64,000 nucleotides of DNA from Nocardioides ginsengisegetis. Its GTDB lineage: Bacteria; Actinomycetota; Actinomycetes; Propionibacteriales; Nocardioidaceae. Under the pieces are notes generated by a model that was not told where the DNA came from, ran no database searches, and was given only the letters and a program-made list of their open reading frames with translations. Positions 27,761-36,781 of the stretch are shown one piece after another; positions within the stretch are counted from its first letter, which is position 1, and every line of letters begins with the position of its first letter. A program made the position numbers and the translations under genes. The stretch is from positions 2,837,001 through 2,901,000 of the forward strand of contig NZ_JACGXA010000001.1 of NCBI RefSeq assembly GCF_014138045.1. The letters are read 5' to 3'.

Positions 27761-28003
27761 ATGTCCGGCACGCCCCGCTTCCTCACCCTCGCCGACGTCG
27801 CCGAGGTGCTCAACACCTCCAGCGCCCAGGTCTACGCGCTGGTGCGACGCGGTGACCTGCCGGCGATCAAGATCGGCGGCCGGGGCCAGTGGCGGGTCGA
27901 GGCGGCCCAGCTCGAGGACTTCATCCAGCGGATGTACGCCGAGACCCGGACGTTCGTCGACGAGCACCCCTACGTCGAGGCGGGCGAGCGCCCCGAGGCC
28001 TGA
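27761..28003 (+). CDS. BldC/excisionase-type helix-turn-helix DNA-binding protein
   Basis: 80 residues: a single MerR-like winged helix-turn-helix (RFLTLADVAEVLNTSSAQVY, ALVRRGDLPAIKIGGRGQWR) as in BldC and phage excisionases. Such proteins bind DNA cooperatively and regulate development or neighbouring promoters. It is divergent from the SAF/CpaE-like pair (87-base gap), a natural target. A palindrome CTGAGG-GT-CCTCAG (28000-28013) covers its stop and the convergent htrA stop. Confidence 0.9.
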   Translation: MSGTPRFLTLADVAEVLNTSSAQVYALVRRGDLPAIKIGGRGQWRVEAAQLEDFIQRMYAETRTFVDEHPYVEAGERPEA

Positions 28004-28009
28004 GGGTCC

Positions 28010-29299
28010 TCAGCCCACCTCGGAGCCGAGCTTCACCTCGATCGTGCGCTCCTTGCCGTCCCGGACGACGGTGAAGCGCAGCCGCTCGCCGGGCTGGTGG
28101 GACCGGATGGAGACGATCAGCGCGATGCCGTCGCTGACCCGCTCCCCGTTGACCGCGGTGATGAGGTCGCCCTTCTCCAGCCCGCTCTTGTCGGCAGGCG
28201 TGCCGGAGAGGACCTCGTCGATGACGGCGCCCTTGCCCTCGTCCTGGCCTCCGGTCTGGACCTTCGCCCCGATGACGGGGTAGCGGGCCTCGCCGGTGCG
28301 CAGGATCTGGTCGGCGGTCACCTTGACCTGCTCGATCGGGATCGCGAAGCCGACGCCGATGTTGCCCGACTCGCCACTGGTGCTGCTCCCGGTGGTGGCG
28401 ATCGCGGAGTTGACGCCCACGACCTGTCCCCGCAGGTTGACCAGCGGCCCGCCGGAGTTGCCGGGGTTGATGGCCGCGTCGGTCTGCACCGCGTTGATGT
28501 ACGACGAGTCGTTGGCCGAGTCGCCGGTCGTCACCGGCCGGTGGAGTGCCGACACGATGCCGGCCGTGACCGTGGAGCTCAGGCCGAGCGGCGAGCCGAA
28601 GGCGACGACCCCCTCGCCGACGCGCAGCTGCTGGGAGGAGCCCAGCGAGGCCGGCTTGAGGCCCTTGGCGCCCGCGGCGTACAGGACGGCGAGGTCGTAG
28701 ACCGGGCTGCGGCCCACCAGGGTGGCCTCGTAGCGGTTGCCGTCCTGGTCGACGATCTCGATCGGGCCGTCGTCGGAGGCCGCCGAGGCCACGACGTGGT
28801 TGTTGGTGATGACGTGCCCCTGGCGGTCCAGCACGAAGCCGGATCCGGTGGCGCCGCCCTTCTCGCCGTCGTACTCGGCGGAGATCTGGACGGTGCTGGG
28901 CAGCAGCTCCTGGGCGACCGCGGCGACCGAGCCGTTGTCGGCCGCCAGGGGCGGGGCGTTGACGGTGTCGACGCCGGCCAGGCCGCTGGAGACGGTGCCG
29001 ACGTTGTCGGTGCGGAAGTGCTCGTAGGCCACCCCGCCGACGGCACCGCCGACGACGCCGACCACGAGGGCGAGGACGGCCACGACCGGCCAGATCCACC
29101 CGGGCACCCGGCCGCGGGGCGGCGCGGGCCGGGCAGGCGCGACGGGCAGCGCCTGCGTGCCCGGCGGCGGGAACGACGCCCACTGGCCCGGCGGCGGCTG
29201 GGAGGTCGGCGGCATCCAGGAGAGCGGCCGGGTGGGCTCGCCGTCGGTGCCGTCCGCGGGCTGGGGACCGGGTGCGCGACCCGGTTCGTCCTCGTTCAC
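28010..29299 (-). CDS. htrA: HtrA-like membrane-anchored serine protease with PDZ domain
   Basis: 429 residues: a proline-rich cytoplasmic N-terminus, one membrane segment (about residues 69-91), a trypsin-like domain with triad H168 (TNNHVV), D202 (YDLAVL) and S282 (NPGNSGGP), and a C-terminal PDZ domain (SGTPADKSGLEKGDLITAVN). It degrades misfolded proteins at the outer face of the membrane under stress. It follows sigE and its anti-sigma factor on the same strand, the order known in mycobacteria, so SigE probably controls it. Confidence 0.94.
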   Translation of the reverse strand: MNEDEPGRAPGPQPADGTDGEPTRPLSWMPPTSQPPPGQWASFPPPGTQALPVAPARPAPPRGRVPGWIWPVVAVLALVVGVVGGAVGGVAYEHFRTDNVGTVSSGLAGVDTVNAPPLAADNGSVAAVAQELLPSTVQISAEYDGEKGGATGSGFVLDRQGHVITNNHVVASAASDDGPIEIVDQDGNRYEATLVGRSPVYDLAVLYAAGAKGLKPASLGSSQQLRVGEGVVAFGSPLGLSSTVTAGIVSALHRPVTTGDSANDSSYINAVQTDAAINPGNSGGPLVNLRGQVVGVNSAIATTGSSTSGESGNIGVGFAIPIEQVKVTADQILRTGEARYPVIGAKVQTGGQDEGKGAVIDEVLSGTPADKSGLEKGDLITAVNGERVSDGIALIVSIRSHQPGERLRFTVVRDGKERTIEVKLGSEVG

Positions 29300-29334
29300 C
29301 CCCCTATCTTCACCCCGGGGGCGAAATCAGGGTG

Positions 29335-29826
29335 TCAACGGGTGCGGTGCAACCGCGCCGCGCGGTGGCCGGCGAGGTCCGCGGTGGGGCTGGGCGTGGA
29401 CGCGCCGAAGGAGTCGGTCGGTCGGACCAGGTTGGTCACCGGCGCCCGCCGGTCACCGGCCGGGGCGTCGGCCGGGGCCAGGCCGAGGGCCAGCACGCCC
29501 ATCACGGCGGCCCCCACCGCGCCGCCGCCGATGGCGACCAGCCCGGTGTTGATCCGGGAGCGCTGGTCGCCCTGGCGGGCGTGCGCGAGGTAGACGTCGC
29601 CGGGGGGCATGCCGGGGCTGCCCAGGAGCGACCCCTTGAGGTGGTCGGAGGCGCCGGTGCTGCCGAAGGAGAGGCCGGCGAGGCGGGTCTTGACCCAGCC
29701 CTCGCGCTCGACCTGGTCGCGGCAGGCGTGACAGGTGTGGACGTGCGCCCAGGCACGCTCGGCCTCGTCGGGCGGGAGCTGGCCGTCGAGGAGCGCGCTG
29801 ACGCGGGAGCCGAGGTGTCCGATCAC
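29335..29826 (-). CDS. Zinc-finger anti-sigma factor of SigE (RseA-like)
   Basis: 163 residues. The N-terminal anti-sigma domain carries H28-x3-C32-x2-C35 (HVHTCHAC), the zinc-binding ZAS motif that holds the cognate ECF sigma factor inactive until redox or envelope stress. A hydrophobic stretch at about residues 95-118 ([20 protein letters not shown]) may anchor it in the membrane. Its start overlaps the sigE stop by four bases, the usual sigma/anti-sigma coupling. Confidence 0.9.
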   Translation of the reverse strand: MIGHLGSRVSALLDGQLPPDEAERAWAHVHTCHACRDQVEREGWVKTRLAGLSFGSTGASDHLKGSLLGSPGMPPGDVYLAHARQGDQRSRINTGLVAIGGGAVGAAVMGVLALGLAPADAPAGDRRAPVTNLVRPTDSFGASTPSPTADLAGHRAARLHRTR

Positions 29827-30425
29827 GGGCGCATCACCGGGCCTCGTGCGGTCACGGTGGGGCCGGAGTATCGGACCCGGCCGTCGGTGGGAGCGCGGTG
29901 CGCGAGCGCGGAGCGCAGCATCGCGCGGCCGCGGTGGATGCGGGAGCGGACGGTGCCGAGCTTGGCATCGAGGATCTCGGAGATCTCCTCGTAGGAGAGC
30001 CCCTCGACGTCGCAGAGGACGACCGCGGCGCGGAAGTCCGGCGGCAGGGTCGCGAGGGCGCGCTCGATGTCGTCGTCGAAGGTCTGGTCGGCGTACGCCG
30101 CGTCGGGGGTCGGCGTGGTGCTGGTCAGGCGGTCCGCGCGCTCGTCGGAGAGGGCGTCGAAGCGGATCCGCTGCTTGCGGCGGGCCTGGTCGAGGAAGAG
30201 GTTGGTGGTGATCCGGTGCAGCCAGCCCTCGAAGGTGCCGGGCGTGTAGGTCGACAGGCTCCGGAAGACGCGGACGAAGACCTCCTGGGTCAGGTCCTCG
30301 GCGTCGTGGCGGTTGCCGGTGAGGCGGTAGGCCAGGCGGTAGACGCGGTCGGAGTGGCGTTCGACGATCTCGTCCCAGGTGGGGACGCCCGTCTCGCCCG
30401 ACTGGTCGGCCTGGATGGCGTCCAC
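29823..30425 (-). CDS. sigE: ECF RNA polymerase sigma factor SigE
   Basis: 200 residues from GTG at 30425. Region 2 ([31 protein letters not shown]) and region 4 ([20 protein letters not shown]) closely match mycobacterial SigE, the envelope-stress sigma factor. The start is chosen because AAGGAG lies six bases upstream; an in-frame ATG at 30548 or GTG at 30488 would add unconserved residues. Downstream anti-sigma and htrA genes and the divergent O-methyltransferase reproduce the mycobacterial gene order. Confidence 0.93.
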   Translation of the reverse strand: MDAIQADQSGETGVPTWDEIVERHSDRVYRLAYRLTGNRHDAEDLTQEVFVRVFRSLSTYTPGTFEGWLHRITTNLFLDQARRKQRIRFDALSDERADRLTSTTPTPDAAYADQTFDDDIERALATLPPDFRAAVVLCDVEGLSYEEISEILDAKLGTVRSRIHRGRAMLRSALAHRAPTDGRVRYSGPTVTARGPVMRP

Positions 30426-30497
30426 CGGTGTCTCCTTGCCGCGCGAGGACCGCGCCTGTGATCCGAACAGCGTCCTGACCTCTCTCACGCTAGGAAC

Positions 30498-30526
30498 TGA
30501 GACTGAGAGGACCCTGTGAGGGTTCC
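30498..30526 (-). promoter_or_regulatory. Candidate autoregulated ECF-type promoter of sigE
   Basis: On the minus strand GGAACC (30526-30521) is separated by 17 bases from GTCTCA (30503-30498), about 70 bases before the sigE GTG. GGAAC is the -35 element expected for SigE-type factors; the -10 assignment is tentative. Confidence 0.35.
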
Positions 30527-30678
30527 CTCCGCCGACCTGAGAACTCATCAGCCCCAACGACCCGGGGCCTCCCGGTGTTCCCGGGTTGTGCCGCTTCTTC
30601 CCCGGGCCGGGACACGCTTCACGATACGGTGGGGCCGCGCCCGGCTCCGGCGGTCGGCGCCCGAACCAGGAGGCCACC

Positions 30679-31329
30679 ATCACCACCCCGATCAAGCCCG
30701 CGAGTTGGTCCTACGCCGAAGGGTTCGTCGCCGAGGACGAGGTCCTCGCCGCGGCGCGTGCGCGCGCCGAGGAGGTCGGCGTCGTCGCGATCGGCTCCGG
30801 GGGCGGCGCGGCCCTCCGGTTCCTGGCCGCCGTCCTGGACGCGCGCGCCGTCGTCGAGATCGGCACCGGCACCGGTGTCTCCGGCCTCTGGCTGCTGCGC
30901 GGCATGCGCTCCGACGGCGTCCTCACGACCGTCGACATCGAGGCCGAGCACCAGCGGCTGGCCCGTCAGTCCTTCAGCGAGGCCGGCATCCCGGCCAACC
31001 GCGCGCGCACGATCTCGGGCGCGGCGCTCGATGTGCTCCCCCGCCTGACCGACGGCCACTACGACCTGGTCTTCTGCGACGGCGACAAGGCGGAGTACTC
31101 CGCCTACCTCAAGGAGGCCCTGCGCCTGCTGCGCCCCGGCGGCGTCGTGGCCTTCGACAACGCGCTGTGGCACGACAAGGTGGCCGACCCGGCCCAGCGC
31201 GACGAGGACACCGTCTCCATCCGCGAGCTCGGCAACGAGATCGCCGAGCACCCCTCGCTGGTCGCCGCGCTCCTGCCGGTCGGTGACGGGCTGCTCGTCG
31301 CCAAGAAGGAGTGGTCCCCCGAGGGCTGA
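30679..31329 (+). CDS. O-methyltransferase, apparently starting at an ATC codon
   Basis: 216 residues. It is a SAM-dependent class I O-methyltransferase: [19 protein letters not shown] is the SAM-binding motif, with TTVDIEAEH and [13 protein letters not shown] following. It resembles mycobacterial Rv1220c, which also sits divergent from sigE. A perfect AGGAGG (30668-30673) lies five bases before ATC (30679-30681) and no ATG or GTG occurs near it; the only upstream in-frame start is a TTG at 30586 without a ribosome site, adding 31 non-conserved residues. I therefore infer ATC initiation. Confidence 0.88.
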   Translation: MTTPIKPASWSYAEGFVAEDEVLAAARARAEEVGVVAIGSGGGAALRFLAAVLDARAVVEIGTGTGVSGLWLLRGMRSDGVLTTVDIEAEHQRLARQSFSEAGIPANRARTISGAALDVLPRLTDGHYDLVFCDGDKAEYSAYLKEALRLLRPGGVVAFDNALWHDKVADPAQRDEDTVSIRELGNEIAEHPSLVAALLPVGDGLLVAKKEWSPEG

Positions 31330-31345
31330 CGCCCCGGGGAGTCGC

Positions 31346-31684
31346 TCAGAAGCGCGGGGCGGCGGTGAAGCCGTCCCAGCCCTCGGCGACGGCGACGACG
31401 TCGCACGCCTCGATGAGGATCGGCGCGCTGCCGATCAGCTGCGAGCCCGGCGCCTCGGCGGCGCCGGCCGTGAACGTCTCCTGGAAGGCCGCGCGGGCCT
31501 CGTCGGTGGAGAAGACGTAGCAGCCCTCGAACCACTCGCCCGCGCGCATCCGCCACGTCTTGAAGTGCAGCCCGGCCAGGCCGGTGAACTTCGCGTGGGA
31601 GGTGCCCTCGACGTACGACGCCAGCTCCTCCTCGATGCCCGCGGGGGCGTCGACGAGGGACCAGCGGACGGTCAGGCCCTTCAC
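31346..31684 (-). CDS. YdhR-like putative monooxygenase-fold protein
   Basis: 112 residues. The pattern VRWSLVDAPAGIEEELASYV, then GLAGLHFKTWRMRAGEWFEG, resembles YdhR-type dimeric alpha/beta-barrel proteins, a fold shared with small monooxygenases. Catalysis is unproven in this family. The GTG at 31684 overlaps the leucyl aminopeptidase stop by four bases (GTGA), so it is co-translated with pepA. Confidence 0.78.
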   Translation of the reverse strand: MKGLTVRWSLVDAPAGIEEELASYVEGTSHAKFTGLAGLHFKTWRMRAGEWFEGCYVFSTDEARAAFQETFTAGAAEAPGSQLIGSAPILIEACDVVAVAEGWDGFTAAPRF

Positions 31685-33252
31685 GAGATGGCCCCGGTGG
31701 GGTCTTCGCTGCGCAGCCACTGGAGCAGCAGGCGGGCACCGAAGCCGGTGGGGCCGGTGGTCCACTCGTGCCACTCCGACGGCGAGTCGCCGACCGAGGC
31801 CAGGTCGAGGTGGGCCCACGGGGTGGACCCGACGAAGTGCTGGAGGAACAGGGCGGCGATGATCGCGCCGGGTCCGCCGGGAGCGTTGTCGGCGTCGGCG
31901 ACCTTGGAGGCGAGCTTCTCCTCGTAGGCCTCGGCCAGCGGGAAGCGCCACACGGGCTCCCCGGCGGCGGCGCCCGCCTCGTCGACGATCCGCGCGAGGG
32001 CCTCGTTGTTGGCGAAGAAGCCGCCGGTGCGCTGGCCCAGCGCGACCTTCATCGCGCCGGTGAGCGTGGCGACGTCGACGATCACGTCGGGCTCGATCGT
32101 GTCCACCGCGTAGGCGAGCGCGTCGGCCATGACCAGGCGGCCCTCGGCGTCGGTGTTGGTGACCTCGCTGGTGCGCCCGCCGTAGTGGCGGACCACGTCG
32201 CTGGGACGCAGCGAGTTGCCGCTGACGGCGTTCTCCGCGGCGGCCACGAGGCCGACGACGCGCACCGGGCAGCCGACCGCGGCGAGCGCGGCCATGACCG
32301 CGATGACCACGGCGCCACCGCTCATGTCGCGCTTCATGTTGACCATGGCCTCACCGGGCTTGATCGAGAGACCGCCGGTGTCGAAGGTGATGCCCTTGCC
32401 CACGAGGACCACGGTCGGGGTCTTGCGGCCGGCCTTGACCGGCGCGTAGTCCATCCGGATCAGCCGCGGCGGCGTGGCGGAGGCCTGACCGACCCCCACG
32501 ATGCCGCCGAAGCCCTCGGCGACGAGTCGCTGCTCGTCCCAGACGGTGACCTCGAGACCCGACTCGGCGCCGGCGAGGCGGGCCTGCTCGGCCAGCCACT
32601 CCGGGCTCTTGAGGTTGGACGGCACCGTCGCGAGCAGGCGTGCGCGCCAGCCGGCGCCGCCGACCGCGAGGGCGCGGTCCAGGGCCGGGGCGAGCTCGTC
32701 GGCGTCGGGGAGCCCCGTGAGGACCACGCGGCCGACGGGCGGCTTCTCGGGAGCCTCGGAGCGCCAGTGGAACTGGAACGACCCCAGCATCAGGCCGACG
32801 ACGAACGCCTCGAGCCCGGCCTCGTCGGTCAGGCTCGCGATCGAGGTGGCGACGCTGGCCCGGCCGGCGACCGCGCGACCGAGTGCCGCACCCGCACGAC
32901 GGAGGTCCTCCGGACGCTGCTCACCGACCCCGACGAGGAGCACCCAGCGCAGGGCCTCGTTGTGCGGGGCCCCCTGCGGGACGGGGTAGGACGTGACCTC
33001 CCCGACCTTGCCGGTGGCCTCGTGCATCTCCAGCACGGCGAGCAGGTCGACCACGAGGTCGGCCCCGAGCTCGTCGGCCCCGGGGCCAAGCAGCACCGAG
33101 TTGTCCGGTCCGTCGGGCGCCGGCAGCACCGGCAGGGCCACCACCTCGGCCCCCACGATGGCGTGCGCGCGCAGGTCACTGAGCGCGAACTCCGGGGGTG
33201 ATGCCTGGGTGGGAAGGGACAGAGTCTGGGGCGACGTCACCGTGTGTGTCAC
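31681..33252 (-). CDS. pepA: Leucyl aminopeptidase (M17 family)
   Basis: 523 residues. The C-terminal catalytic domain has all M17 residues: K286/D291 in VGKGITFDTGG, D309 in KRDMSGG, and D368, E370 and R372 in NTDAEGRL. It is a cytosolic two-metal hexameric peptidase that releases N-terminal residues. The GTG at 33252 is the chosen start; the ribosome site is weak and a GTG at 33240 is possible. Confidence 0.95.
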   Translation of the reverse strand: MTHTVTSPQTLSLPTQASPPEFALSDLRAHAIVGAEVVALPVLPAPDGPDNSVLLGPGADELGADLVVDLLAVLEMHEATGKVGEVTSYPVPQGAPHNEALRWVLLVGVGEQRPEDLRRAGAALGRAVAGRASVATSIASLTDEAGLEAFVVGLMLGSFQFHWRSEAPEKPPVGRVVLTGLPDADELAPALDRALAVGGAGWRARLLATVPSNLKSPEWLAEQARLAGAESGLEVTVWDEQRLVAEGFGGIVGVGQASATPPRLIRMDYAPVKAGRKTPTVVLVGKGITFDTGGLSIKPGEAMVNMKRDMSGGAVVIAVMAALAAVGCPVRVVGLVAAAENAVSGNSLRPSDVVRHYGGRTSEVTNTDAEGRLVMADALAYAVDTIEPDVIVDVATLTGAMKVALGQRTGGFFANNEALARIVDEAGAAAGEPVWRFPLAEAYEEKLASKVADADNAPGGPGAIIAALFLQHFVGSTPWAHLDLASVGDSPSEWHEWTTGPTGFGARLLLQWLRSEDPTGAIS

Positions 33253-33269
33253 TGCGAAGCGGGTCGGCG

Positions 33270-33437
33270 TCAGCCGACGACGGCCTTGAGGGCGTCGCCG
33301 AGAGAGCCGGCCTCCTCGGCGTTGAGCTCCACCACGAGGCGTCCCCCGCCTTCGAGCGGGACGCGCATCACGATGCCGCGCCCCTCCTTGGTGACCTCCA
33401 GCGGACCGTCCCCAGTCCGCGGCTTCATGGCCGCCAT
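33270..33437 (-). CDS. DUF3117 family small protein
   Basis: 55 residues, MAAMKPRTGDGPLEVTKEGR onwards, essentially the whole DUF3117 family found in nearly all actinobacteria. Function unknown; it is soluble with a beta-rich profile. GAGG five bases before the ATG supports the start. It ends 17 bases before the pepA start on the same strand. Confidence 0.92.
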   Translation of the reverse strand: MAAMKPRTGDGPLEVTKEGRGIVMRVPLEGGGRLVVELNAEEAGSLGDALKAVVG

Positions 33438-33611
33438 CCGCGCACCTCTTCCTTGTGCAGTTCCAGAGGCGAGCCGCTCCGAGCGAGCAGGCACGCCGTA
33501 CGCAGCGTCCATTATCCCCCATGAACCCGGCGCCCCCGACCACGGCACTCCCGAGGGCCTGTTCCGAACAACTCGCGAGCGGACGTCGGAGGCTGCTGGC
33601 ATCATCGCTGC

Positions 33612-34388
33612 ATGCATGCACGGTCGGCGTTGTTCGACGTCTACGGCGACCACCTGAGGGCCCGCGGCAGCCAGGCCCCAGTGGCGGCCGTCGTGCGCCT
33701 GCTCGATCCGGTCGGCATCGCGGCGCCCGCCGTGCGCACCGCCATCTCGCGGATGGTCGGCGAGGGCTGGCTGGAGCCCGTCGCCCTGCCGGCCGGCCGC
33801 GGCTACCGCACGACCGACCGAGCCAACCGGCGGCTCGACGAGGCCGCCGACCGCATCTACCGCCGCACCGAGCCCGTGTGGGACGGCAGCTGGCACCTCG
33901 CGTTCGTGGCGCCGCCGCCGGGCCGCAGCGCCCGCACCCGCCTGCGCGCCGACCTCGGGTTCGTCGGCTACGCCGAGCTCGCCGACAACGTCTGGGTGAG
34001 TCCCTTCCACCGCAGCGAGCTCGACGAGGTGCTCGAGCGGGCCGGCGCCCTGGTGCGCACCGCCCGGGCGACCGACATCGACCCGCCGCCCACCGGCGCC
34101 TGGGACCTGGAGTCCCTCGAGCGGGCCTACGTCGAGTGGCTGGCCACCGCCGACGACCTCATCGCCCAGCAGCTCGACGCCCACCGCGACGAGGACGAGG
34201 CGGCCTTCGCGGCGCGCTTCCACCTCGTCCACGAGTGGCGCAAGTTCCTCTTCGCCGACCCCGGCCTGCCCTCCTCGCTGCTGCCCGACGACTGGCCGGG
34301 GCGGGCCGCGGGCGAGCTGTTCGCCAGCGAGGCCACGCGGCTCAAGCCGGGCGCCGACCGGTTCGTGGCGAGGTGCCTCGACGTCTGA
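33612..34388 (+). CDS. PaaX-family transcriptional regulator
   Basis: 258 residues. An N-terminal winged helix (ALFDVYGDHLRARG, then GIAAPAVRTAISRMVGEGWL) and the long C-terminal PaaX domain (DNVWVSPFHRSELDEVLERA, FHLVHEWRKFLFADPGLPSS) identify the family, whose type member represses phenylacetate catabolism in response to phenylacetyl-CoA. Here it precedes an enoyl-CoA hydratase gene by 26 bases and may control it. No other paa genes are present. Confidence 0.92.
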   Translation: MHARSALFDVYGDHLRARGSQAPVAAVVRLLDPVGIAAPAVRTAISRMVGEGWLEPVALPAGRGYRTTDRANRRLDEAADRIYRRTEPVWDGSWHLAFVAPPPGRSARTRLRADLGFVGYAELADNVWVSPFHRSELDEVLERAGALVRTARATDIDPPPTGAWDLESLERAYVEWLATADDLIAQQLDAHRDEDEAAFAARFHLVHEWRKFLFADPGLPSSLLPDDWPGRAAGELFASEATRLKPGADRFVARCLDV

Positions 34389-34414
34389 GACACGGGCTGG
34401 GCAGACTGCAGCCC

Positions 34415-35239
34415 ATGACCGACTCCTCCTCCACACCCCCCGGGTCCCCCGACAGTGCTGTGCTGCTCGACGTCACCGACGGCGTCGCGACCATCACGCT
34501 CAACCGCCCCGACGCGATGAACAGCCTCGACATCGCCACGAAGGTGCTGCTGCTCGAGACGGTGCGCACCGTGGCCGACGACCCCGCCGTGCGGTGCGTG
34601 GTGCTGACCGGCACCGGTCGCGCCTTCTGCACGGGCCAGGACCTCAAGGAGCACGTCCAGCTGCTCGAGAGCGGCGGCAGCGACCAGCTGTTCAGCACTG
34701 TCGACGAGCACTACAACCCGATCGTCACGGCCCTCGCCGGGATGGCCAAGCCGGTCATCGCCGCCGTCAACGGCGTGGCCGCGGGCGCCGGCGCCAGCCT
34801 GGCCTTCGCGTGCGACCTGCGGGTCGTGGCCGACACGGCGGGCTTCAACCTCGCCTTCGCCAACGTGGCCCTGTCCTGCGACACCGGCGCGAGCTACCAC
34901 CTCCAGCAGCTCGTCGGCCGGGCCCGCGCCATCGAGCTGCTCTACTTCCCGCGCACGATCAAGGCCGATGAGGCACTCGAGCTCGGGCTCGCGACGAGCG
35001 TCGTGCCCGCCGACGGGCTGGCCGCCGAGGTGGGCGCCCTGGCAGCGCGGCTGGCCGCCGGCCCGACCGTGGCCCTGGGCGCGATGCGGCGCTCGGTCGC
35101 CTACTCCGCGGGGCACTCCTTCGAGGAGTCCCTGGCGTTCGAGAGCTCGATGATGACGCTCACCGGCGCGACCTCCGACCACCGCGAGGCGGTCGCGGCG
35201 TTCGTGAACAAGCAGAAGCCGACCTTCGAGGGACGCTGA
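34415..35239 (+). CDS. Enoyl-CoA hydratase/isomerase family protein (PaaG-like)
   Basis: 274 residues. The crotonase fold shows the oxyanion-hole segments GRAFCTGQDLKEH and VNGVAAGAGASLAFACDLRV. The context with PaaX suggests a PaaG-like isomerase/hydratase on an aromatic or fatty acyl-CoA, but its position alone cannot fix the substrate. A small GAGCAG/CTGCTC hairpin (35238-35254) lies in the seven-base gap with the convergent carboxypeptidase gene and may terminate both. Confidence 0.9.
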   Translation: MTDSSSTPPGSPDSAVLLDVTDGVATITLNRPDAMNSLDIATKVLLLETVRTVADDPAVRCVVLTGTGRAFCTGQDLKEHVQLLESGGSDQLFSTVDEHYNPIVTALAGMAKPVIAAVNGVAAGAGASLAFACDLRVVADTAGFNLAFANVALSCDTGASYHLQQLVGRARAIELLYFPRTIKADEALELGLATSVVPADGLAAEVGALAARLAAGPTVALGAMRRSVAYSAGHSFEESLAFESSMMTLTGATSDHREAVAAFVNKQKPTFEGR

Positions 35240-35245
35240 GCAGGG

Positions 35246-36025
35246 CTACTGCTCGAAGTCGTACTCGCCCCGCCAGGCGCCGAAGATCGACAGGACCTGG
35301 CGGGGTGCGACCTGCCGCATGCGCGTGCGCGGCGGGTGGGCGCCGTACTCGACCGTGAGGGCGTTGCCCCGGAAGTTGTGGTTGAACCAGCCGGTCATCG
35401 TGCCGTGGCAGACGCCGCCGCACGTGAAGGACTTGGCTGGAAGGTCCAGCGCCTTGGCGACGCGCGTGGCGAACTTCGGCCGCTTGGTGTCGGTGTCGAC
35501 GCCGTGGAGCGGCTGGTGGAAGCTCAGGATCCACTGCGGCCGGACCTTGCCGAGGAACTTCATCATCGCCCGGGTCTCGGGCTCCGAGGCCGGCTTGCTG
35601 CCGGACTCGTAGTTGCCGTCGAGGTCGGCCCAGTGGAAGGGGTAGTTGCGGTTGAGGTCGACGCCGTGGGCGTTGCGACGGGTGCCGGCGGCGAGGCCGT
35701 CGGGGTTGTACGTCGGCACGACCCACAGGTCGACGCCGAGGATGGGGTCGCCGTCGCGCAGCGCGCGCAGGATCTGGGCGGGGGCGCTCTCGTTGCCGTG
35801 CATGGTGGCGATCAGCACGACCTTGGCGGTGTGCGGGCGGCCCTGCTCGCCGAGGTGCCAGGCCACGATGGGCCGGCCCTGCACGGACTTGCCGATGACC
35901 CGCTTCTCCACGACCGCGCGATGGGCAGTCGTGGCGGCCTGTGCGGGCGCGACGGTCTGGCCGGAGACGGCGCTGCCGGCCAGCAGGGTGAGTGCGGTGA
36001 GGACGGTCCCGAGGCGTCGACGCAC
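35246..36025 (-). CDS. Secreted M14-family zinc carboxypeptidase (murein amidase-like)
   Basis: 259 residues from GTG. A signal peptide ends near APAQA. The zinc site H76/E79 (MHGNESAP) and H170 (SFHQP), substrate-binding RRNAHGVDLNRNYPF and the general base E226 (LTVEYG) are all present. The small size resembles MpaA-type enzymes that act on murein peptides. It is the last gene of a five-gene operon beginning with dapE, which makes the murein precursor diaminopimelate. Confidence 0.88.
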   Translation of the reverse strand: MRRRLGTVLTALTLLAGSAVSGQTVAPAQAATTAHRAVVEKRVIGKSVQGRPIVAWHLGEQGRPHTAKVVLIATMHGNESAPAQILRALRDGDPILGVDLWVVPTYNPDGLAAGTRRNAHGVDLNRNYPFHWADLDGNYESGSKPASEPETRAMMKFLGKVRPQWILSFHQPLHGVDTDTKRPKFATRVAKALDLPAKSFTCGGVCHGTMTGWFNHNFRGNALTVEYGAHPPRTRMRQVAPRQVLSIFGAWRGEYDFEQ

Positions 36026-36031
36026 GAGTCG

Positions 36032-36466
36032 CTACACCGCCGCCGTGAGGTAGGCCCAGGTGAAGACGCAGACGCCGACGAGCATGCCGACATGGGCCAG
36101 GACGGAGAGGCCGGGGCCCTCGGACCAGGTGTCCTCGGAGCCGGTCGACGCGTGCCGGCCGTGGCTGGGCATCCAGCGCACCAGGATCAGCAGGCCGGCG
36201 ACGACCACGACCCACCAGAAGGCCAGCGCGACGATGCCCGTCGCGGCACCGCCGAGCGCGGAGCTCTCGTCGGCGACGAGGTAGACGAGCCACGTCACGA
36301 GCGCGAGCGCGCCCGCACCGGTGTGGAGGTTGAGGAGCCCGTTGCCGACCTGGAACCTCCCGGCGCCACCGTCGTCGTTGCCCAGGCGGAGCCTGGTCAG
36401 GACGATGACGACGGCCGCGAGGGCGGTCAGCACGTAGACGATCACCTGGGTCGACACGCCGAGCAT
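36032..36466 (-). CDS. Four-segment integral membrane protein of unknown function
   Basis: 144 residues with four hydrophobic segments (about residues 6-24, 48-66, 72-97 and 121-142) and a His/Ser-rich loop between the third and fourth. No family was recognised. It sits six bases from both neighbours in the dapE operon, so it is a genuine operon member. Confidence 0.8.
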   Translation of the reverse strand: MLGVSTQVIVYVLTALAAVVIVLTRLRLGNDDGGAGRFQVGNGLLNLHTGAGALALVTWLVYLVADESSALGGAATGIVALAFWWVVVVAGLLILVRWMPSHGRHASTGSEDTWSEGPGLSVLAHVGMLVGVCVFTWAYLTAAV

Positions 36467-36472
36467 CCTGCC

Positions 36473-36781
36473 CTACGCCGGGGGTTGGTCGCCACGACCC
36501 TCCGGGTTCGTGGACCGTTCATCGGCGGCCCCGGGATCGGGGCGCGACTCGATCTGGGTGGCCAGCCGGTCGAGCAGCGCGTCCACCTCGGACATCCGGT
36601 AGCCGCGGAAGGCCAGCGAGAACCGCACGCGCCGCAGGTCGTCGGACGCGAGCGGCCCCGAGGCGGGCAGGCCGAGGTCCGGGCGGTCGCCGTACTCCTC
36701 GGCGAGGGGGGTGCCGCGGCCCGCGGCGAGCGCGGCGATCCCGCCCATGGCGAGCACGATCAGGATCGCGAAGAGCCACAT
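36473..36781 (-). CDS. DivIVA-domain membrane protein
   Basis: 102 residues: an N-terminal membrane segment (MWLFAILIVLAMGGIAALAA) and a short DivIVA domain (VRFSLAFRGYRMSEVDALLD), then a polar tail. DivIVA domains sense membrane curvature and organise polar growth and septation; this short form lacks a long coiled coil. The ATG at 36781 shares a base with the stop of the LOG gene (TGATG); a GTG at 36784 is the alternative. Confidence 0.88.
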   Translation of the reverse strand: MWLFAILIVLAMGGIAALAAGRGTPLAEEYGDRPDLGLPASGPLASDDLRRVRFSLAFRGYRMSEVDALLDRLATQIESRPDPGAADERSTNPEGRGDQPPA

